Part shown: positions 1-12,520 of the stretch, piece after piece
How positions within the stretch are numbered: the stretch's first letter is position 1
Layout of the letters: each line of letters opens with the position of its first letter
From: Leuctra nigra
Lineage: Eukaryota > Arthropoda > Insecta > Plecoptera > Leuctridae
Direction: 5' to 3'
Assembly: GCA_934045905.1 (NCBI GenBank)
Contig: OW203762.1
Location: 7,626,001-7,690,000 of the forward strand
Length of the DNA stretch: 64,000 nucleotides
Notes under the pieces: model-generated
What the model was told of the DNA's origin: nothing
Databases searched by the model: none
Seen by the model: only the letters and a program-made list of their open reading frames with translations
Translations under genes and position numbers: made by a program

Positions 1-968
1 CAAGGCGTCTGCAACGGGTAAAGTATTCTCCTCTTCAAGTACTTCACGCTTAATTAATCGTCTTATCAGATGTTAATTAGTGTTCGATAAGGTGTTTTCT
101 TGGTGCTTGTGAGGTGTGGTTGTTTGTTGTGATTACTTGTTGGAGTTGACGCGTCGTCAAGATTGCTTCAAGAGAAAATAGTTTCTTGCACGAGGCACTA
201 GTGGAGGGTGATTTTGTGTTTAATTATAATTCTGACGACGGAACTGATTACAAATTTTATAAATTATGGGGTGTTTTCTTATGTCATTAGAGTTGAAAGC
301 GTGCCAATTAATGGTTGTTAATGTATGAAATTTGACTCAAAGTCAACAATTAAATTGTAAATTGATGAGGGTTCGGACAAAGTCATTGTAAGGTCAAAGT
401 TTCCCTTCCCTTCGGATCAGCCGAATGGAACTATTCAAAATCAGAGGACGCGTTTTTGACGGAGTAATGCGGATCATTCCCCCGGACATGTTTAAAGCGA
501 AGCTAAGAAGGATTGGAAGAATTACATAGGCTATTGTAAAATGACTGGACTTTCCAAACTAAGATGTTTTCCTTCTCAAACACTGCCCTAACTCTAGATT
601 AAAACGCACATATCAAGTTTACAAAAGCTTCTGTGGTACAAAAGCTCTGAACTTCTGTTACAAATTACAATATTTTCGTGAGAAATTGTAAACAACAAAA
701 ATTTATAAAGCTCTTAGTTAGCACAGCAAATATTCTATAAAATTCACAGTTTGAAATGCAGTTGCTGGCATCATTTTCAAATGTCCCAAACTAAAAATCC
801 ACGAATTCTAAGCATGTTTAGTTTTCATATAGGTAACTGATTTGACCCCTTGCAACTGTGCTTTAAATTTAACATAATTTATTTTTGCTCAACAAAGATG
901 AAGATGAGGTAAACAAAAAGCTTGAAGTTTGCGCCAAGTTCCCTTGCTTGTCTTGTATATAGGTATAC
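1..968. other. AT-rich flank, no gene seen
   Basis: No open frame or repeat here can be supported. A splice-donor-like GGGTAAAGT lies at about 16-24, so the first bases could be the end of an exon whose start is outside the window, but nothing else supports that. Confidence 0.4.
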
Positions 969-1473
969 CGTGTGCAGTGTGAAGTGTGCAGCGTGCAGTG
1001 TACAGTGTGCAGCGTGCAGTGTGCAGTGTGCAGTGTGCAGTGTGCAGTGTGCAGTGTGCAGTGTGCAGGGTACAGTGTGCAGTGTGCAGCGTGCAGTGTG
1101 CAGTGTGCAGTGTGAAGTGTGAAGTGTGCAGTGTGCAGCGTGCAGTGTGCAGTGTGCAGTGTGCAGTGTGCAGCGTGCAGTGTGCAGTGTGCAGCGTGCA
1201 GTGTGCAGTGTGCAGTGTGCAGTGTGCAGTGTGCAGTGTGCAGTGTGCAGCGTGCAGTGTGCAGTGTGCAGTGTGCAGCGTGCAGTGTGCAGTGTGCAGT
1301 GTGCAGCGTGCAGTGTGCAGTGTGCAGTGTGCAGTGTGCAGTGTGCAGTGTGCAGTGTGCAGTGTGCAGCGTGCAGTGTGCAGTGTGCAGTGTGCAGCGT
1401 GCAGTGTGCATTGTGCAGCGTGCAGTGTGCAGTGTGCAGTGTGCAGCGTGCAGTGTGCAGCGTGCAGTGTGCA
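969..1473. repeat. 7-bp minisatellite, unit CAGTGTG
   Basis: About 70 head-to-tail copies of CAGTGTG are seen, with frequent CAGCGTG variants and rarer AAGTGTG, CATTGTG and CAGGGTA variants. Seven is not a multiple of three and the unit contains no stop on either strand. All six frames therefore stay open, giving false Cys/Val-rich frames on the plus strand and His/Thr/Cys/Leu frames on the minus strand. These are not genes. Confidence 0.97.
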
Positions 1474-3129
1474 AGACGTGATGTCGACGCCATGCAAAGC
1501 GTCACGACGTCACGCGAGTTATTTAACTCGACGTCGCGACGCTCGAGACGCGGAAAATGAGGCGTCGTCTTCCTACTTTGATGGATGATGGCGTCGATCG
1601 GACACACATAATAAATCTTTGTCTTACATCGCAACACAACATGAGGCCAGCCGCTTGACTTGCAGACAAGATGAACGTCGTGGAAAACTTTCGCGGCTCA
1701 GAACCAATCTTGTGACGAGATTAGCTGGAATACATAAATTATCAACATGAATATTCTAAAAGATCATTCAGGACCAAGAAAAGACGTAGACATCGGGTAC
1801 CTTATTTTCTTTCAGGAGTTTATAAATCTTTTGAAATGATAATAACGTCTTTAGTGGAGTTTAAATGTAGTCGATAAAATGTGATGTATAGACTGCTTTA
1901 CTATGTTTTTAAATTACAAAGTATGACTGGAGTTTTGTTTGCTTACTTATTTTGTTTCATGGTATTATTTTTATATAAATTGTACTTGTAATATGAATAA
2001 TGCCCTATAACAATATGGAATAAATAATCATAGTTGAAAGAATGCGTGAACATAAAACGGAGTGTATACTTTAGCACATCTTGAATACGTACCTTTAAAA
2101 TACTACTATTTTAACACGTGTTCCAAACCACCTCTTTAATCCTTTAGCAGGTTTTCTTGAAGTATATCTTTGTAAAAGTGGTTTCATAGCACGTCTCGAG
2201 ATAAAAATTAACTTTTTTTAATCAGTTACATTCCTGTTTTAATTCAATTAAAGAAAGGCTAAAGTTTTAAATTAACTTATTTAATAAAACGATGCGTTGT
2301 TGCCAACTCTAAATGAAATTGCTTTTAAAAATAGGGCGTTAAAGAATATTCTATAAATCGTCGATGTTTCAACGCAGCAAAGCGCTATCTAAAGTGTTGA
2401 TTCAATTAGGCAAGCTTACCGAATAGCTTATTTATATGGTCACAAGGCCTCTGTATGCTCGATTCCAGAGCCGACGCCGCTAATGAAGACGTCGTCGACG
2501 CCGCTAAGAAGCGTCTCCCCCACCCCCTGTCAGGCGGAGACAACAGACTTCCACAGAACAAAAGAAAACACGTTCAGTCTTCTTCTTCTCCTTCGCCTTC
2601 TTCCTTGAAACTGAAATAACACAAGGGAGAGGCAAAAAGAAGAAGTAGGAGACAAGTTGCCAACAGGAAATTGAATTGAATCAGTGCCCGAAACAACTAC
2701 ACCAGAAATAATCCGATTTATTGGACTTTTCAACATCAACCAGTGTCCGAAAAAAGCAAAATTGTCGTAAAGAATGGTTCTGATTACATTTGGCTATAAC
2801 TGTAAGTATGCTGGACATCCACAAGAAGCAAAGCGTCTCTCTAATATATTTTCAACTAGAAAGAGATGTTTTATTCTGTTTTGTTTTGTTTTGTATGTAC
2901 TATTTCTATCAAACCCTATCTTATTATAATAATGAAGAAAATTCCCAACACAAAGATCATTTTTGAAGTAGTAAGATTTGAGTCCAAGACTCGAAAAATA
3001 TGGACGACAACTCACCTTATTTTTATGAAATATTCCAAGATACACATTTTGTAAATTATATTCGATTATTCCCAAAACTGATGTCATTTTTCCAAATTTT
3101 CTTAGTGAATTTTCCGTGCTATAAAATGT
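1474..3129. other. Unannotated stretch with two CpG-rich patches
   Basis: Two short patches rich in GACGTC, GCGTC and CGACG stand out from AT-rich surroundings, at about 1481-1575 and 2461-2530. The rest is AT-rich with only short frames that lack coding character. No RNA gene is seen. Confidence 0.4.
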
Positions 3130-3335
3130 CATGAATTCCCACCTTCTTCATCACCTCCTAATCATCCTCATAATCATTCACCACCACAAAATGACTAGCA
3201 GTCGAGCTGTCCATAAACCCATTAAATAACATATTACGCAACTTACTGCCTAATCTTTTATTACTCCCGACAACCGATCCCGACCTAATTTCCACCCTAA
3301 ATCACTATAAACACAATAAAAACCTCCCTTACATA
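3130..3335 (+). mobile_element. Possible SINE tail fragment
   Basis: A C/T/A-rich stretch with repeated TCATC and ATCATCCTCATAATC pieces ends in an AAACACAATAAAA-like tail. It resembles the 3' part of the SINE copies at 19436 and 51468. The tRNA-like head is missing, so the call is weak. Confidence 0.3.
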
Positions 3336-3824
3336 AATCAGCAAATAATTCCCACGTCTTCGATCTGCTATCACTCCCGATCAATCGATTAATACCTAAT
3401 CGGCGGACTTGCGATAACAATCAGCTAATACCCCGCGCTCTGTGACATAGTGAGATGCGTCATCCAGCTAGCCAGGTCCATGTGGGGTATTGTGCTATTG
3501 GTTCTGGCCTATGGTCATTATGAGTTGTAGTGTGGCATGCAGAGCACGCGCCCTGCATGCTACACATACGAGTAATTACAAACGACCCCTCTGCCGCGGA
3601 TTGCAGGGAAAAACACCCCCTCGAAACCGCTGAGCGCCATATTGCTACTGGACTTAGTGCCATTGTCAGTTGTCTGCACTTACACTCTCAGATGAACAGT
3701 GAAGCACAAGTATTCAAGGAGGATTTGTAAAATATTAGAAAAAATATTCGTTGAAACATTAGTCAAATATTAACCATTATTAATCTACTTTCATCTAAAA
3801 AAATAGTACTTAACATACATATTT

Positions 3825-4112
3825 ACTGTTCCCTCGGCTGCACACTGGAGGATTCGGGTTCGATTCCCATTGCCGCATTTCCTGACTGAGGTAAGTTTCC
3901 TGGTTTCTCTCAGTCGAGAGGCAAATGCTACAAGTTCCCTAAAACAGGCCAAGACTGCCTCCTTCCCACCGGCAATCTATACCTCCTAACATCAACTTAA
4001 TAACCAACAAATGATCCCTCCCCAAGGGTAGTAAAATATGCCCTCCCTCCTTAGCTTAATGACACGCACAATGGTTTGATGTTAAACACCACTAAAATAA
4101 AAATATACATCA
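3825..4112 (+). mobile_element. tRNA-derived SINE copy (family S)
   Basis: The head carries a polymerase III B-box, GGTTCGATTCC, at about 3859-3869. It is followed by the family hallmark: GACTGAGG and then CTCAGTCGAGAGG about 20 bases later, which can fold into a hairpin. The body continues through a CCTCCTTCCCACC block, and the copy ends in an A-rich AAACACCACTAAAATAAAAA tail. This is the most complete copy in the window. The other copies are at 12388, 19436, 31310, 51161 and 51468. A specific named family cannot be assigned by eye. Confidence 0.75.
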
Positions 4113-7100
4113 AATTAATAGGTTTTATTCCATTACACAAACTTCCAGTTCTGAGAAAGAAAATGCAAACTAATTTCCGTCATTCATAGAGGCTATAGTT
4201 TACAACTACGAATTTCTGTAGGTAAAAATTAGTGTGTTGGATTTCTAATATTCCCTTTTAACTAATTTTTGTTAATCTTCATTGTATGGATATTCAGACC
4301 TATGTATAGACTATAGATGATCACAAAGGGGACACTTTATGTATACTTAACTTACTATCTGAGTATTTGCTTCACAACTTGACTACAGCATTACATCTAT
4401 AATAAACACAACCAACAAGGGTCCAACCTACATTTCTCCTCCTCTCCATCTGAAGAAACCCTCGAAACCACTTCCATGCGGCTATCACCACACCAACACG
4501 CACGCATTTGTCAGTACGTCCACGTACAGTTTAGGAACATTACCATGCAGAGATATCATAGGAAAAAAACACATGAAACCTAGGGCCATTCCATTTCAAA
4601 AATATGTACCCCTCTCCTCCTTACTCGTACATATGTATATATAAACTTTCAGTTACATCAGTATTCCGTTTTTATCGTTTCATATACGAAGTCCGCAGCC
4701 ATTTGCCCGATTACGTGTGTAAGTTCCCATGGAATTCTAATATATTGCTATACTTGCCTTATTTACCATAAAGCCAACATTATGACCGCTGAGCTTGGTT
4801 TGTGGTTGTGTTGGACAAATGAGAGGGATGAGCCATTTGTGATACTGGCTCTCTGAGAGTCGATATGAGGGTTAAAATAATCATGCAGTGTAATTCGAAG
4901 TCCCCTCGTCGCCGAGGAGTGAAAACAAAAATATAATAAAGTCTGAGAATCAATCAAGTGGGAAAGTATGTCCTAGAAGGGTGGATTTTAGGGGGTTGAA
5001 ACAAGGAACCTACCCTAGCAATTTGCGACTGACGGAGATATTTGTCAATTACGGATGCCAGGAGAATGGTACTCGATTCGATTCCCTCAAGCGTACTTGA
5101 AAATGAGTTTAGATTTAGGATGAGTCATGACTCAAGAGAGAAAGATCAAAATGGTGTTATGTTATTTTACAGCGGAGGGGCAGAGAAAATGTTTGGCAAT
5201 TTTGTATCTATAACAACACACAATTTGACTACATAATGTTTTGAACAAAACATATTTCAAGCTTTTATATAATTTTTTGTAAGGTACTAGCTGTTATTCC
5301 AATATTTACTCCAATCAAATTATACTAGATTATTTTTCGGTATTTAGTTTGTATTTATTCAAGGAGCAGTTTTTTAATGCTCTACTAAATCTGTTGTTGA
5401 GTTGAACAAGTGATTATGACATATTGCCATTTAACACTTTACACTTTACACCTATACTGGCTGTTAGTTAATCAATAAATATCAAGGTATTTCAAATCCA
5501 GTCTAAAATAGATTTTTGTGCATTGTGCAGTTTATATTTTCAATGCCCAATATTTTTTAGGCGTACCCTCTGAAACTTTCCATTCAAAAGAAAAAATTCA
5601 TAGTTCTATACAAACCAATTTTTTTATTATTTGGATGCTTTGCGCTAAAAGTTCATCCTTATCCTTACCTAAAACACTCTTAATATTAATAAACTCAATT
5701 TCTCTACACATGTCGGGATGTCAGATCTTCCTACCAAGGTCTTTACTCTTGTCAAAATCATCCCCTACTTGATGTCAAACAACTCAACATAATTCCACAC
5801 CAGATAACAATTCCATCATAATTATAATATACGGTGCCATTATAACCCGGCTAGGAGAGAACACAATTATTTAATAACCCAATAAAGTGTTAATTAAAAC
5901 TTTAATATGAAATCTGCGTGAGACGAACTGAGCTTTATGACATTAAATATTAATCTAGTAATTAAGCTCCAGATAGGCGCCACACGCAGCCCGCCTGGCG
6001 CCTAACAGCGCTAAATCAACATACCCTTGTACTTACTGTTGCAGTGTCGTTATGATAGGTAATAGCATAGCTAGTGGCGCCAGATCATTAGCTAGGGAGG
6101 TTCAGATTTCTAGGATGAAATGTGCTGAAAACTTGTTAGATTTTTTAAGTTTGTTGACCTGAAACTTAGCAACACAAAATAAATAATTACAAGTCTTCAG
6201 TGAAAATCAAGATTTAATTAAACTGAAGATGAAAGACGGAAAATTTAAAATTGCGTTAATGAGTTCATAGCACTCTAATGAATAAAAATGTGTAAGTCCA
6301 CAAATAATTTTATAATGAGACTGTTTAATTGTAATAAAGGTTCTTCTTTCTTCAAAATATGACAAAATCAATACGTGATTTATGTTTTGAGGTTTGATGG
6401 AGGTATGTATGTAATCAATTTTTAGTAGAATATGAGCGGCGAAATCCTCGGTTTATTTTTTTATTTTTTCATATTTTTGCTTAATTTTTAACTTATGAAC
6501 ACATTTTATTTGTATTTTCCTATAGTTCAATTTGGCGACTTGATTTGCGACTGTAACACCGACTTCCTCACATTCTCCACTCTAAAAGATCCCAAAACTG
6601 AACTTCTCTTTAGAATTAAGATCACGTTTGTGATTGAATTCCACGCAATCACTTCACTAAAATGTCGCCGGGCCCAAACGGCCATTAAAAGCCGAGAATT
6701 ATTACTGCAGATTTAAACGATCCGGGGTCATGTGTCACTGGCGAAATGTTCGGCTTGCCAATAAAGTCTGAGTAGGGTGGTTGTCCCCTTCCCGACCACC
6801 CGTCGCCTTCTGGTCAGCCCATGACGCGCGTATCCTGGTCCATGATAATGGCGGCGGGTGATTATTTCCAGCATCTTGGAGTGGATGAAGCGATGAGTGA
6901 GTTCCTGGCGTGATGATGATCAGTGGTCGGTGTTGCGTGTTGTGAGAGCTTTCGCTTCCTGATACTCATGCATACGAGCATATTGCTTTGGTGCGGAGGG
7001 TTGCAATATTATCGCGTACAAGAGAATCAATACAAAAGCCTACAAATATTGGAGTAGGGGTTGTATGTTTTTAGAAGAAAAAAATGGTAATAAACGTTGA

Positions 7101-8245
7101 GAATTTCCCAACTTTTTAAACGAAGTGGAGCCTTTTGTGTGGACTTTTCTCTTATCGAGTAGGTTCACTTCAATTTCAAATTATAAAAGTCACAATTGGT
7201 TTTCTATTTTTCTTTAGATTAAAGTTATTTCATTCTCAATATGAAATTTATTTTCAATTTGGTTTGAAAATATGTCGGAAGTTAATCTTGTATCTTCTGA
7301 CAGGTTTGCAGTAGTAAATATTTATTGTCTTGTTTGTGTTTATCGTTTCTTCGTTGTAATTTGTCGAATACTCTATAGTATTGTATGAACATGAATTCAC
7401 TTTGTAATCCAACTTGGTCCCTGCACTGTAATTCAATGTAGACTCAGGTCCGATGCTGCGGCATAGAATTATCAAAAATAAAACAATACAATTTTCACAA
7501 TTGAAATGCTGGACGTCAAACATTCTCCACCTCACATGATTTATGGAGATGCACCGGATTCCAGACTCATTTACATAATACATAAATCGAATTCTTAAAA
7601 CCGTGACTAGTTCTTTTATAGACACGTTGCATTTGTTTTCCTGCAGTGTTAACCTAGATGTTGGTTTTGAATAATTCGCTGCACTGCCGTCACGATGCAA
7701 CATGATGGACTTCAAACTTGGAACTAAAACTAGGTGATTTCACTCGGTCAATCAAAGTGATGCCAATGTAGCATGTAGCGCTGTGGCATCAATCGGGGTG
7801 GAAATGTCAACTACATTAGCCAATCTCATGCTTCATTCAACATTCGAATTTCGAACATTTATAATATGTAGAAGACGGTTCAGGCTTAGGTTCAGGTATA
7901 CTACGGGAAACATGTGATAGCGAAATTATCTTTGAGGATGCTCCACTCAAAGTATAAATATTATTATTATTATTATTTATTGTAATTAACCTGCAAGCAG
8001 GCCAGTGTAGGGCGCAACAAGAGTGCCCTCTTTAGCCTATGAGTCACAACATACATGAGTAACAACAGTACAGATGAAAGCACGTTGACAATATGCAGAA
8101 TCATAAAGTGAGGCACAGGTGGTATGAGCGTTAGGTAAACATATTAAACAGTGAAGAACTCAAAGGCATTCGAATGACCAACACAAAGTAATGAAAACAT
8201 TGGAGATTATGTAGTAAGTAGCTATTCTTTCTTGAGGAATAGAAA
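4113..8245. other. Long AT-rich stretch, no gene supported
   Basis: Only scattered short frames are present. The largest is a 153-codon minus-strand frame at 7254-7715 with no recognisable domain. A short (ATT)n run lies at 7961-7980. A GGCGCC-containing GC-richer patch lies at about 5975-6015. No RNA gene or transposon ends were recognised. Confidence 0.35.
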
Positions 8246-8425
8246 TAGAAATACAATTAAAAGACTTTACACTCAAGATTCAATGATTATTTAATGAAAT
8301 ATTTCGTTTTTTTTTAACAAAAATCTTCATCAGGAGGAAGCCTATATTAATTTCTCAGCCTTGAAATATTTCATTAAATAATAATTGAATCTTGAGAGTA
8401 TAATGTCTTTTAATTGTATTTTCTA
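8246..8425. repeat. 180-bp inverted repeat (foldback)
   Basis: The left arm, starting TAGAAATACAATTAAAAGAC, and the right arm, ending with its near reverse complement, are each about 60 bp. They surround a spacer of about 60 bp containing a T-run and ATCTTCATCAGGAGG. The arms differ by a few substitutions and small indels. It is probably a small non-autonomous foldback element. No clear target-site duplication was found. Confidence 0.75.
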
Positions 8426-8790
8426 TTGAAGGTTCTGTTTCCTAAGTATCATCATAATGTTTGTACCACTCAATTTACGTAATATATTGTGAAAAATATC
8501 CAGTGTTGGTATCTAATCTTTTCGTCGACCTTAGCAATACAAATACCAACTAATAAATACAATATTTGTTCTCAAACTCGTAGAAACTCTGAAATTTCTC
8601 TTCATTTCAGATTTTCTACGAATTTGGGCACATTGTCTATAGTTTATATGGCTAAGATCTACTAAAAATTTAGCTACGCCAATAATTTTTCACATGTTTC
8701 ATAATTTGAATGGCACCAAAGTTATTGCGATGTAATATTGTCTCTAGTCAGCCGACTCAGTTGTCACTTCTTCATCTCCTACCCATGAGC
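8426..8790. other. Nothing recognised
   Basis: AT-rich sequence between the foldback and the 70-bp satellite. No frame, RNA or repeat was recognised. Confidence 0.35.
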
Positions 8791-11101
8791 CTCGTCACAC
8801 TTTGTTCTGCAGCTATTGGCCGTGGTTCCTCGCGAGCCGATGCGTGCGAGGCCACGTATCCTCGTCACACTTTGTTCTGCAGCTATTGGCCGTGGTTCCT
8901 CGCGAGCCGATACGTGCGAGGCCACGTATCCTCGTCACACTTTGTTCTGCAGCTATTGGCCGTGGTTCCTCGCGAGCCGATGCGTGTGAGGCCACGTATC
9001 CTCGTCACACTTTGTTCTGCAGCTATTGGCCGTGGTTCCTCGCGAGCCGATACGTGCGAGGCCACGTATCCTCGTCACACTTTGTTCTGCAGCTATTGGC
9101 CGTGGTTCCTCGCGAGCCGATACGTGCGAGGCCACGTATCCTCGTCACACTTTGTTCTGCAGCTATTGGCCGTGGTTCCTCGCGAGCCGATACGTGCGAG
9201 GCCACGTATCCTCGTCACACTTTGTTCTGCAGCTATTGGCCGTGGTTCCTCGCGAGCCGATACGTGCGAGGCCACGTATCCTCGTCACACTTTGTTCTGC
9301 AGCTATTGGCCGTGGTTCCTCGCGAGCCGATACGTGCGAGGCCACGTATCCTCGTCACACTTTGTTCTGCAGCTATTGGCCGTGGTTCCTCGCGTTCCTC
9401 GTGCGATGCCACGTATCCTCGTCACACTTTGTTCTGCAGCTATTGGCCGTGGTTCCTCGCGAGCCAATACGTGCTAGGCCACGTATCCTCGTCACACTTT
9501 GTTCTGCAGCTATTGGCCGTGGTTCCTCGCGAGCCGATACGTGCGAGGCCACGTATCCTCGTCACACTTTGTTCTGCAGCTATTGGCCGTGGTCCTCGCG
9601 AGCCGATACGTGAGGCCACGTATCCTCGTCACACTTTGTTCTGCAGCTATTGGCCGTGGTTCCTCGCGAGCCGATACGTGCGAGGCCACGTATCCTCGTC
9701 ACACTTTGTTCTGCAGCTATTGGCCGTGGTTCCTCGCGAGCCGATACGTGCGAGGCCACGTATCCTCGTCACACTTTGTTCTGCAGCTATTGGCCGTGGT
9801 TCCTCGCGAGCCGATACGTGCGAGGCCACGTATCCTCGTCACACTTTGTTCTGCAGCTATTGGCCGTGGTTCCTCGCGAGCCAATACGTGCTAGGCCACG
9901 TATCCTCGTCACACTTTGTTCTGCAGCTATTGGCCGTGGTTCCTCGCGAGCCAATACGTGCGAGGCCACGTATCCTCGTCACACTTTGTTCTGCAGCTAT
10001 TGGCCGTGGTTCCTCGCGAGCCGATACGTGCGAGGCCACGTATCCTCGTCACACTTTGTTCTGCAGCTATTGGCCGTGGTCCTCGCGAGCCAATACGTGC
10101 GAGGCCACGTATCCTCGTCACACTTTGTTCTGCAGCTATTGGCCGTGGTTCCTCGCGAGCCGATACGTGCGAGGCCACGTATCCTCGTCACACTTTGTTC
10201 TGCAGCTATTGGCCGTGGTTCCTCGCGAGCCAATACGTGCGAGGCCACGTATCCTCGTCACACTTTGTTCTGCAGCTATTGGCCGTGGTTCCTCGCGAGC
10301 CGATACGTGCGAGGCCACGTATCCTCGTCACACTTTGTTCTGCAGCTATTGGCCGTGGTTCCTCGCGAGCCGATACGTGCGAGGCCACGTATCCTCGTCA
10401 CACTTTGTTCTGCAGCTATTGGCCGTGGTTCCTCGCGAGCCGATACGTGCGAGGCCACGTATCCTCGTCACACTTTGTTCTGCAGCTATTGGCCGTGGTT
10501 CCTCGCGAGCCGATACGTGCGAGGCCACGTATCCTCGTCACACTTTGTTCTGCAGCTATTGGCCGTGGTTCCTCGCGAGCCGATACGTGCTAGGCCACGT
10601 ATCCTCGTCACACTTTGTTCTGCAGCTATTGGCCGTGGTTCCTCGCGAGCCGATACGTGCGAGGCCACGTATCCTCGTCACACTTTGTTCTGCAGCTATT
10701 GGCCGTGGTTCCTCGCGAGCCGATACGTGCGAGGCCACGTATCCTCGTCACACTTTGTTCTGCAGCTATTGGCCGTGGTTCCTCGCGAGCCGATACGTGC
10801 GAGGCCACGTATCCTCGTCACACTTTGTTCTGCAGCTATTGGCCGTGGTTCCTCGCGAGCCGATACGTGCGAGGCCACGTATCCTCGTCACACTTTGTTC
10901 TGCAGCTATTGGCCGTGGTTCCTCGCGAGCCAATACGTGCGAGGCCACGTATCCTCGTCACACTTTGTTCTGCAGCTATTGGCCGTGGTTCCTCGCGAGC
11001 CAATACGTGCGAGGCCACGTATCCTCGTCACACTTTGTTCTGCAGCTATTGGCCGTGGTTCCTCGCGAGCCAATACGTGCGAGGCCACGTATCCTCGTCA
11101 C
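8791..11101. repeat. 70-bp satellite array, 33 complete copies
   Basis: Head-to-tail 70-bp units begin CTCGTCACACTTTGTTCTGC and end GAGGCCACGTATC. I count 33 full copies: 8 of 70 bp, one of 67 bp (9351-9417), two of 70, one of 67 (9558-9624), six of 70, one of 69 (10045-10113) and fourteen of 70. A partial copy then enters the gap. Most units contain the perfect inverted repeat GATACGTG / CACGTATC separated by six bases. Variants are mainly G/A in the left arm (GATACGTG versus AATACGTG or GATGCGTG) and G/T in the loop. Copies are GC-rich compared with the surrounding DNA. The 836-codon frame through the array is an artefact, because the unit is open in several frames and 70 is not a multiple of three. 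Confidence 0.98.
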
Positions 11102-11301
11102 NNNNNNNNNNNNNNNNNNNNNNNNNNNNNNNNNNNNNNNNNNNNNNNNNNNNNNNNNNNNNNNNNNNNNNNNNNNNNNNNNNNNNNNNNNNNNNNNNNN
11201 NNNNNNNNNNNNNNNNNNNNNNNNNNNNNNNNNNNNNNNNNNNNNNNNNNNNNNNNNNNNNNNNNNNNNNNNNNNNNNNNNNNNNNNNNNNNNNNNNNNN
11301 N
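11102..11301. other. Assembly gap, 200 N
   Basis: Exactly 200 unknown bases begin inside a 70-bp satellite unit and end in unrelated AT-rich sequence. The right edge of the satellite and its true length are therefore unknown. A round 200 suggests a fixed placeholder rather than a measured size. Confidence 0.99.
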
Positions 11302-12387
11302 CCATTTTGTGATATTCTCGACTGATTTTAGAATAACGAAACTGGATTCATGCTTAAAATACAAATTAATAAGAATTTCAAATTGAATCAAATTATCAAG
11401 CTATAACAATAACAGGTATTTATAACAGGTATTTAAAAATTGCGCTAACCAACATATTGTTATGTATAGGTTCTCAAAGGAAACCCCCATTAATATTTAT
11501 TTTTATTTAAACACAATACTAGTGACCAAACACATTTTATACATATTTTTTGTTTCCTCTCAAAATCATTTCTCTCCATGTCCAAATCTAGCGTGTATCT
11601 TCATTGTGATCCTAAGCTTAGAATATTTCACATTTTACGCCTTATTAATTCACCTGTCTAATTTCCTAATTTATAAAATATCACTTAAATAATTTAGTTA
11701 GCGTTCCAATTTATCGTTCCAATTATTCACAATATTTCTGTGACTATTTCTGACTTTTCTGATTGATTTTCAGCAAAATGGCATCCAGTTTCATTCTATT
11801 CTAATATCTACCTCTAAAATCAGTCGAGAATCACCAAAATGGGGTAAGTTTTTTGTAATGTTTGTAAACCGACAAGGGTTGAAACGTCCCTTGGTTTAAT
11901 TCCAGAATCCCACAGAGCTTCTGGCTCGATGCAATAATCCTATTAGATCTAATTGGATAGCAGGAAAGATTATAGCAGAGTAGAACAAAACGCGGGCAAT
12001 TAGTCCGGTAACAATTGTTCAGCCATCTCTGCACTTACCCAGGGGTCGAATGTCTTGATGGGATTGTGAGAGAGATTTCAATGGGCCTTTTGTCCAGCCC
12101 ATCAGACCGATCACTGACGATTAGAGGGATCAGTCCGGACATATGATGATGGTAATCGGCCTAATCGGTAGCATCGATCCGATCTCATAATCTAGATGTT
12201 ATGATGGAGCTTGGATTTGAGTTGATGGCTACCAGCGTTTTTGTTTGGTTTTGAAGCATTGAAATTACTGTAGGAGAGTTTATTTGTTGGTCGACAAGAT
12301 TCATGAGTTTTGGGTAAGAGAACTATTTTTATACCTCTCTTTCTTGGTCTCGCACCTTTGTATGCTACCATAACTCATTTATATATG
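11302..12387. other. AT-rich stretch, nothing recognised
   Basis: No supported gene, RNA or transposon ends were found. Short open frames in both directions have no coding character. Confidence 0.35.
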
Positions 12388-12520
12388 TGTGTGGGTAGGA
12401 AACGGTCGTGGCCTATCCCAACTCCAGTCTGGGCACTTCCCAACATCTGCCTATTGACTGAGGAAATGCAACGAAAACCTCAGTCATGAAGTACGGTCAC
12501 GAGAATCGAACCCCGAGCCT
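12388..12520 (-). mobile_element. SINE copy (family S), minus strand
   Basis: Read on the minus strand, a B-box GGGTTCGATTC lies near 12496-12506. It is followed by ATGACTGAGG, then CCTCAGTCAATAGGC, TTGGGAAG and GGCCACGACCG. This is the same order of blocks as in the copies at 3825 and 19436. The hairpin-forming GACTGAGG / CCTCAGTC pair is intact. Confidence 0.7.

Noticed and set aside
879..1637. 252-codon His/Thr/Cys/Leu-rich frame and Cys/Val-rich plus-strand frames
   Set aside because: All six frames of the 7-bp minisatellite are open. There is no gene structure outside the repeat.
7254..7715. 153-codon minus-strand frame
   Set aside because: AT-driven composition (Asn, Ile, Tyr-rich), no domain, no signals.
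8802..11312. 836-codon open frame and its many overlapping frames
   Set aside because: It is a direct consequence of the 70-bp satellite being free of stops in several frames. The translation is a 70-residue repeat that simply cycles through the frames, and it runs into the assembly gap.
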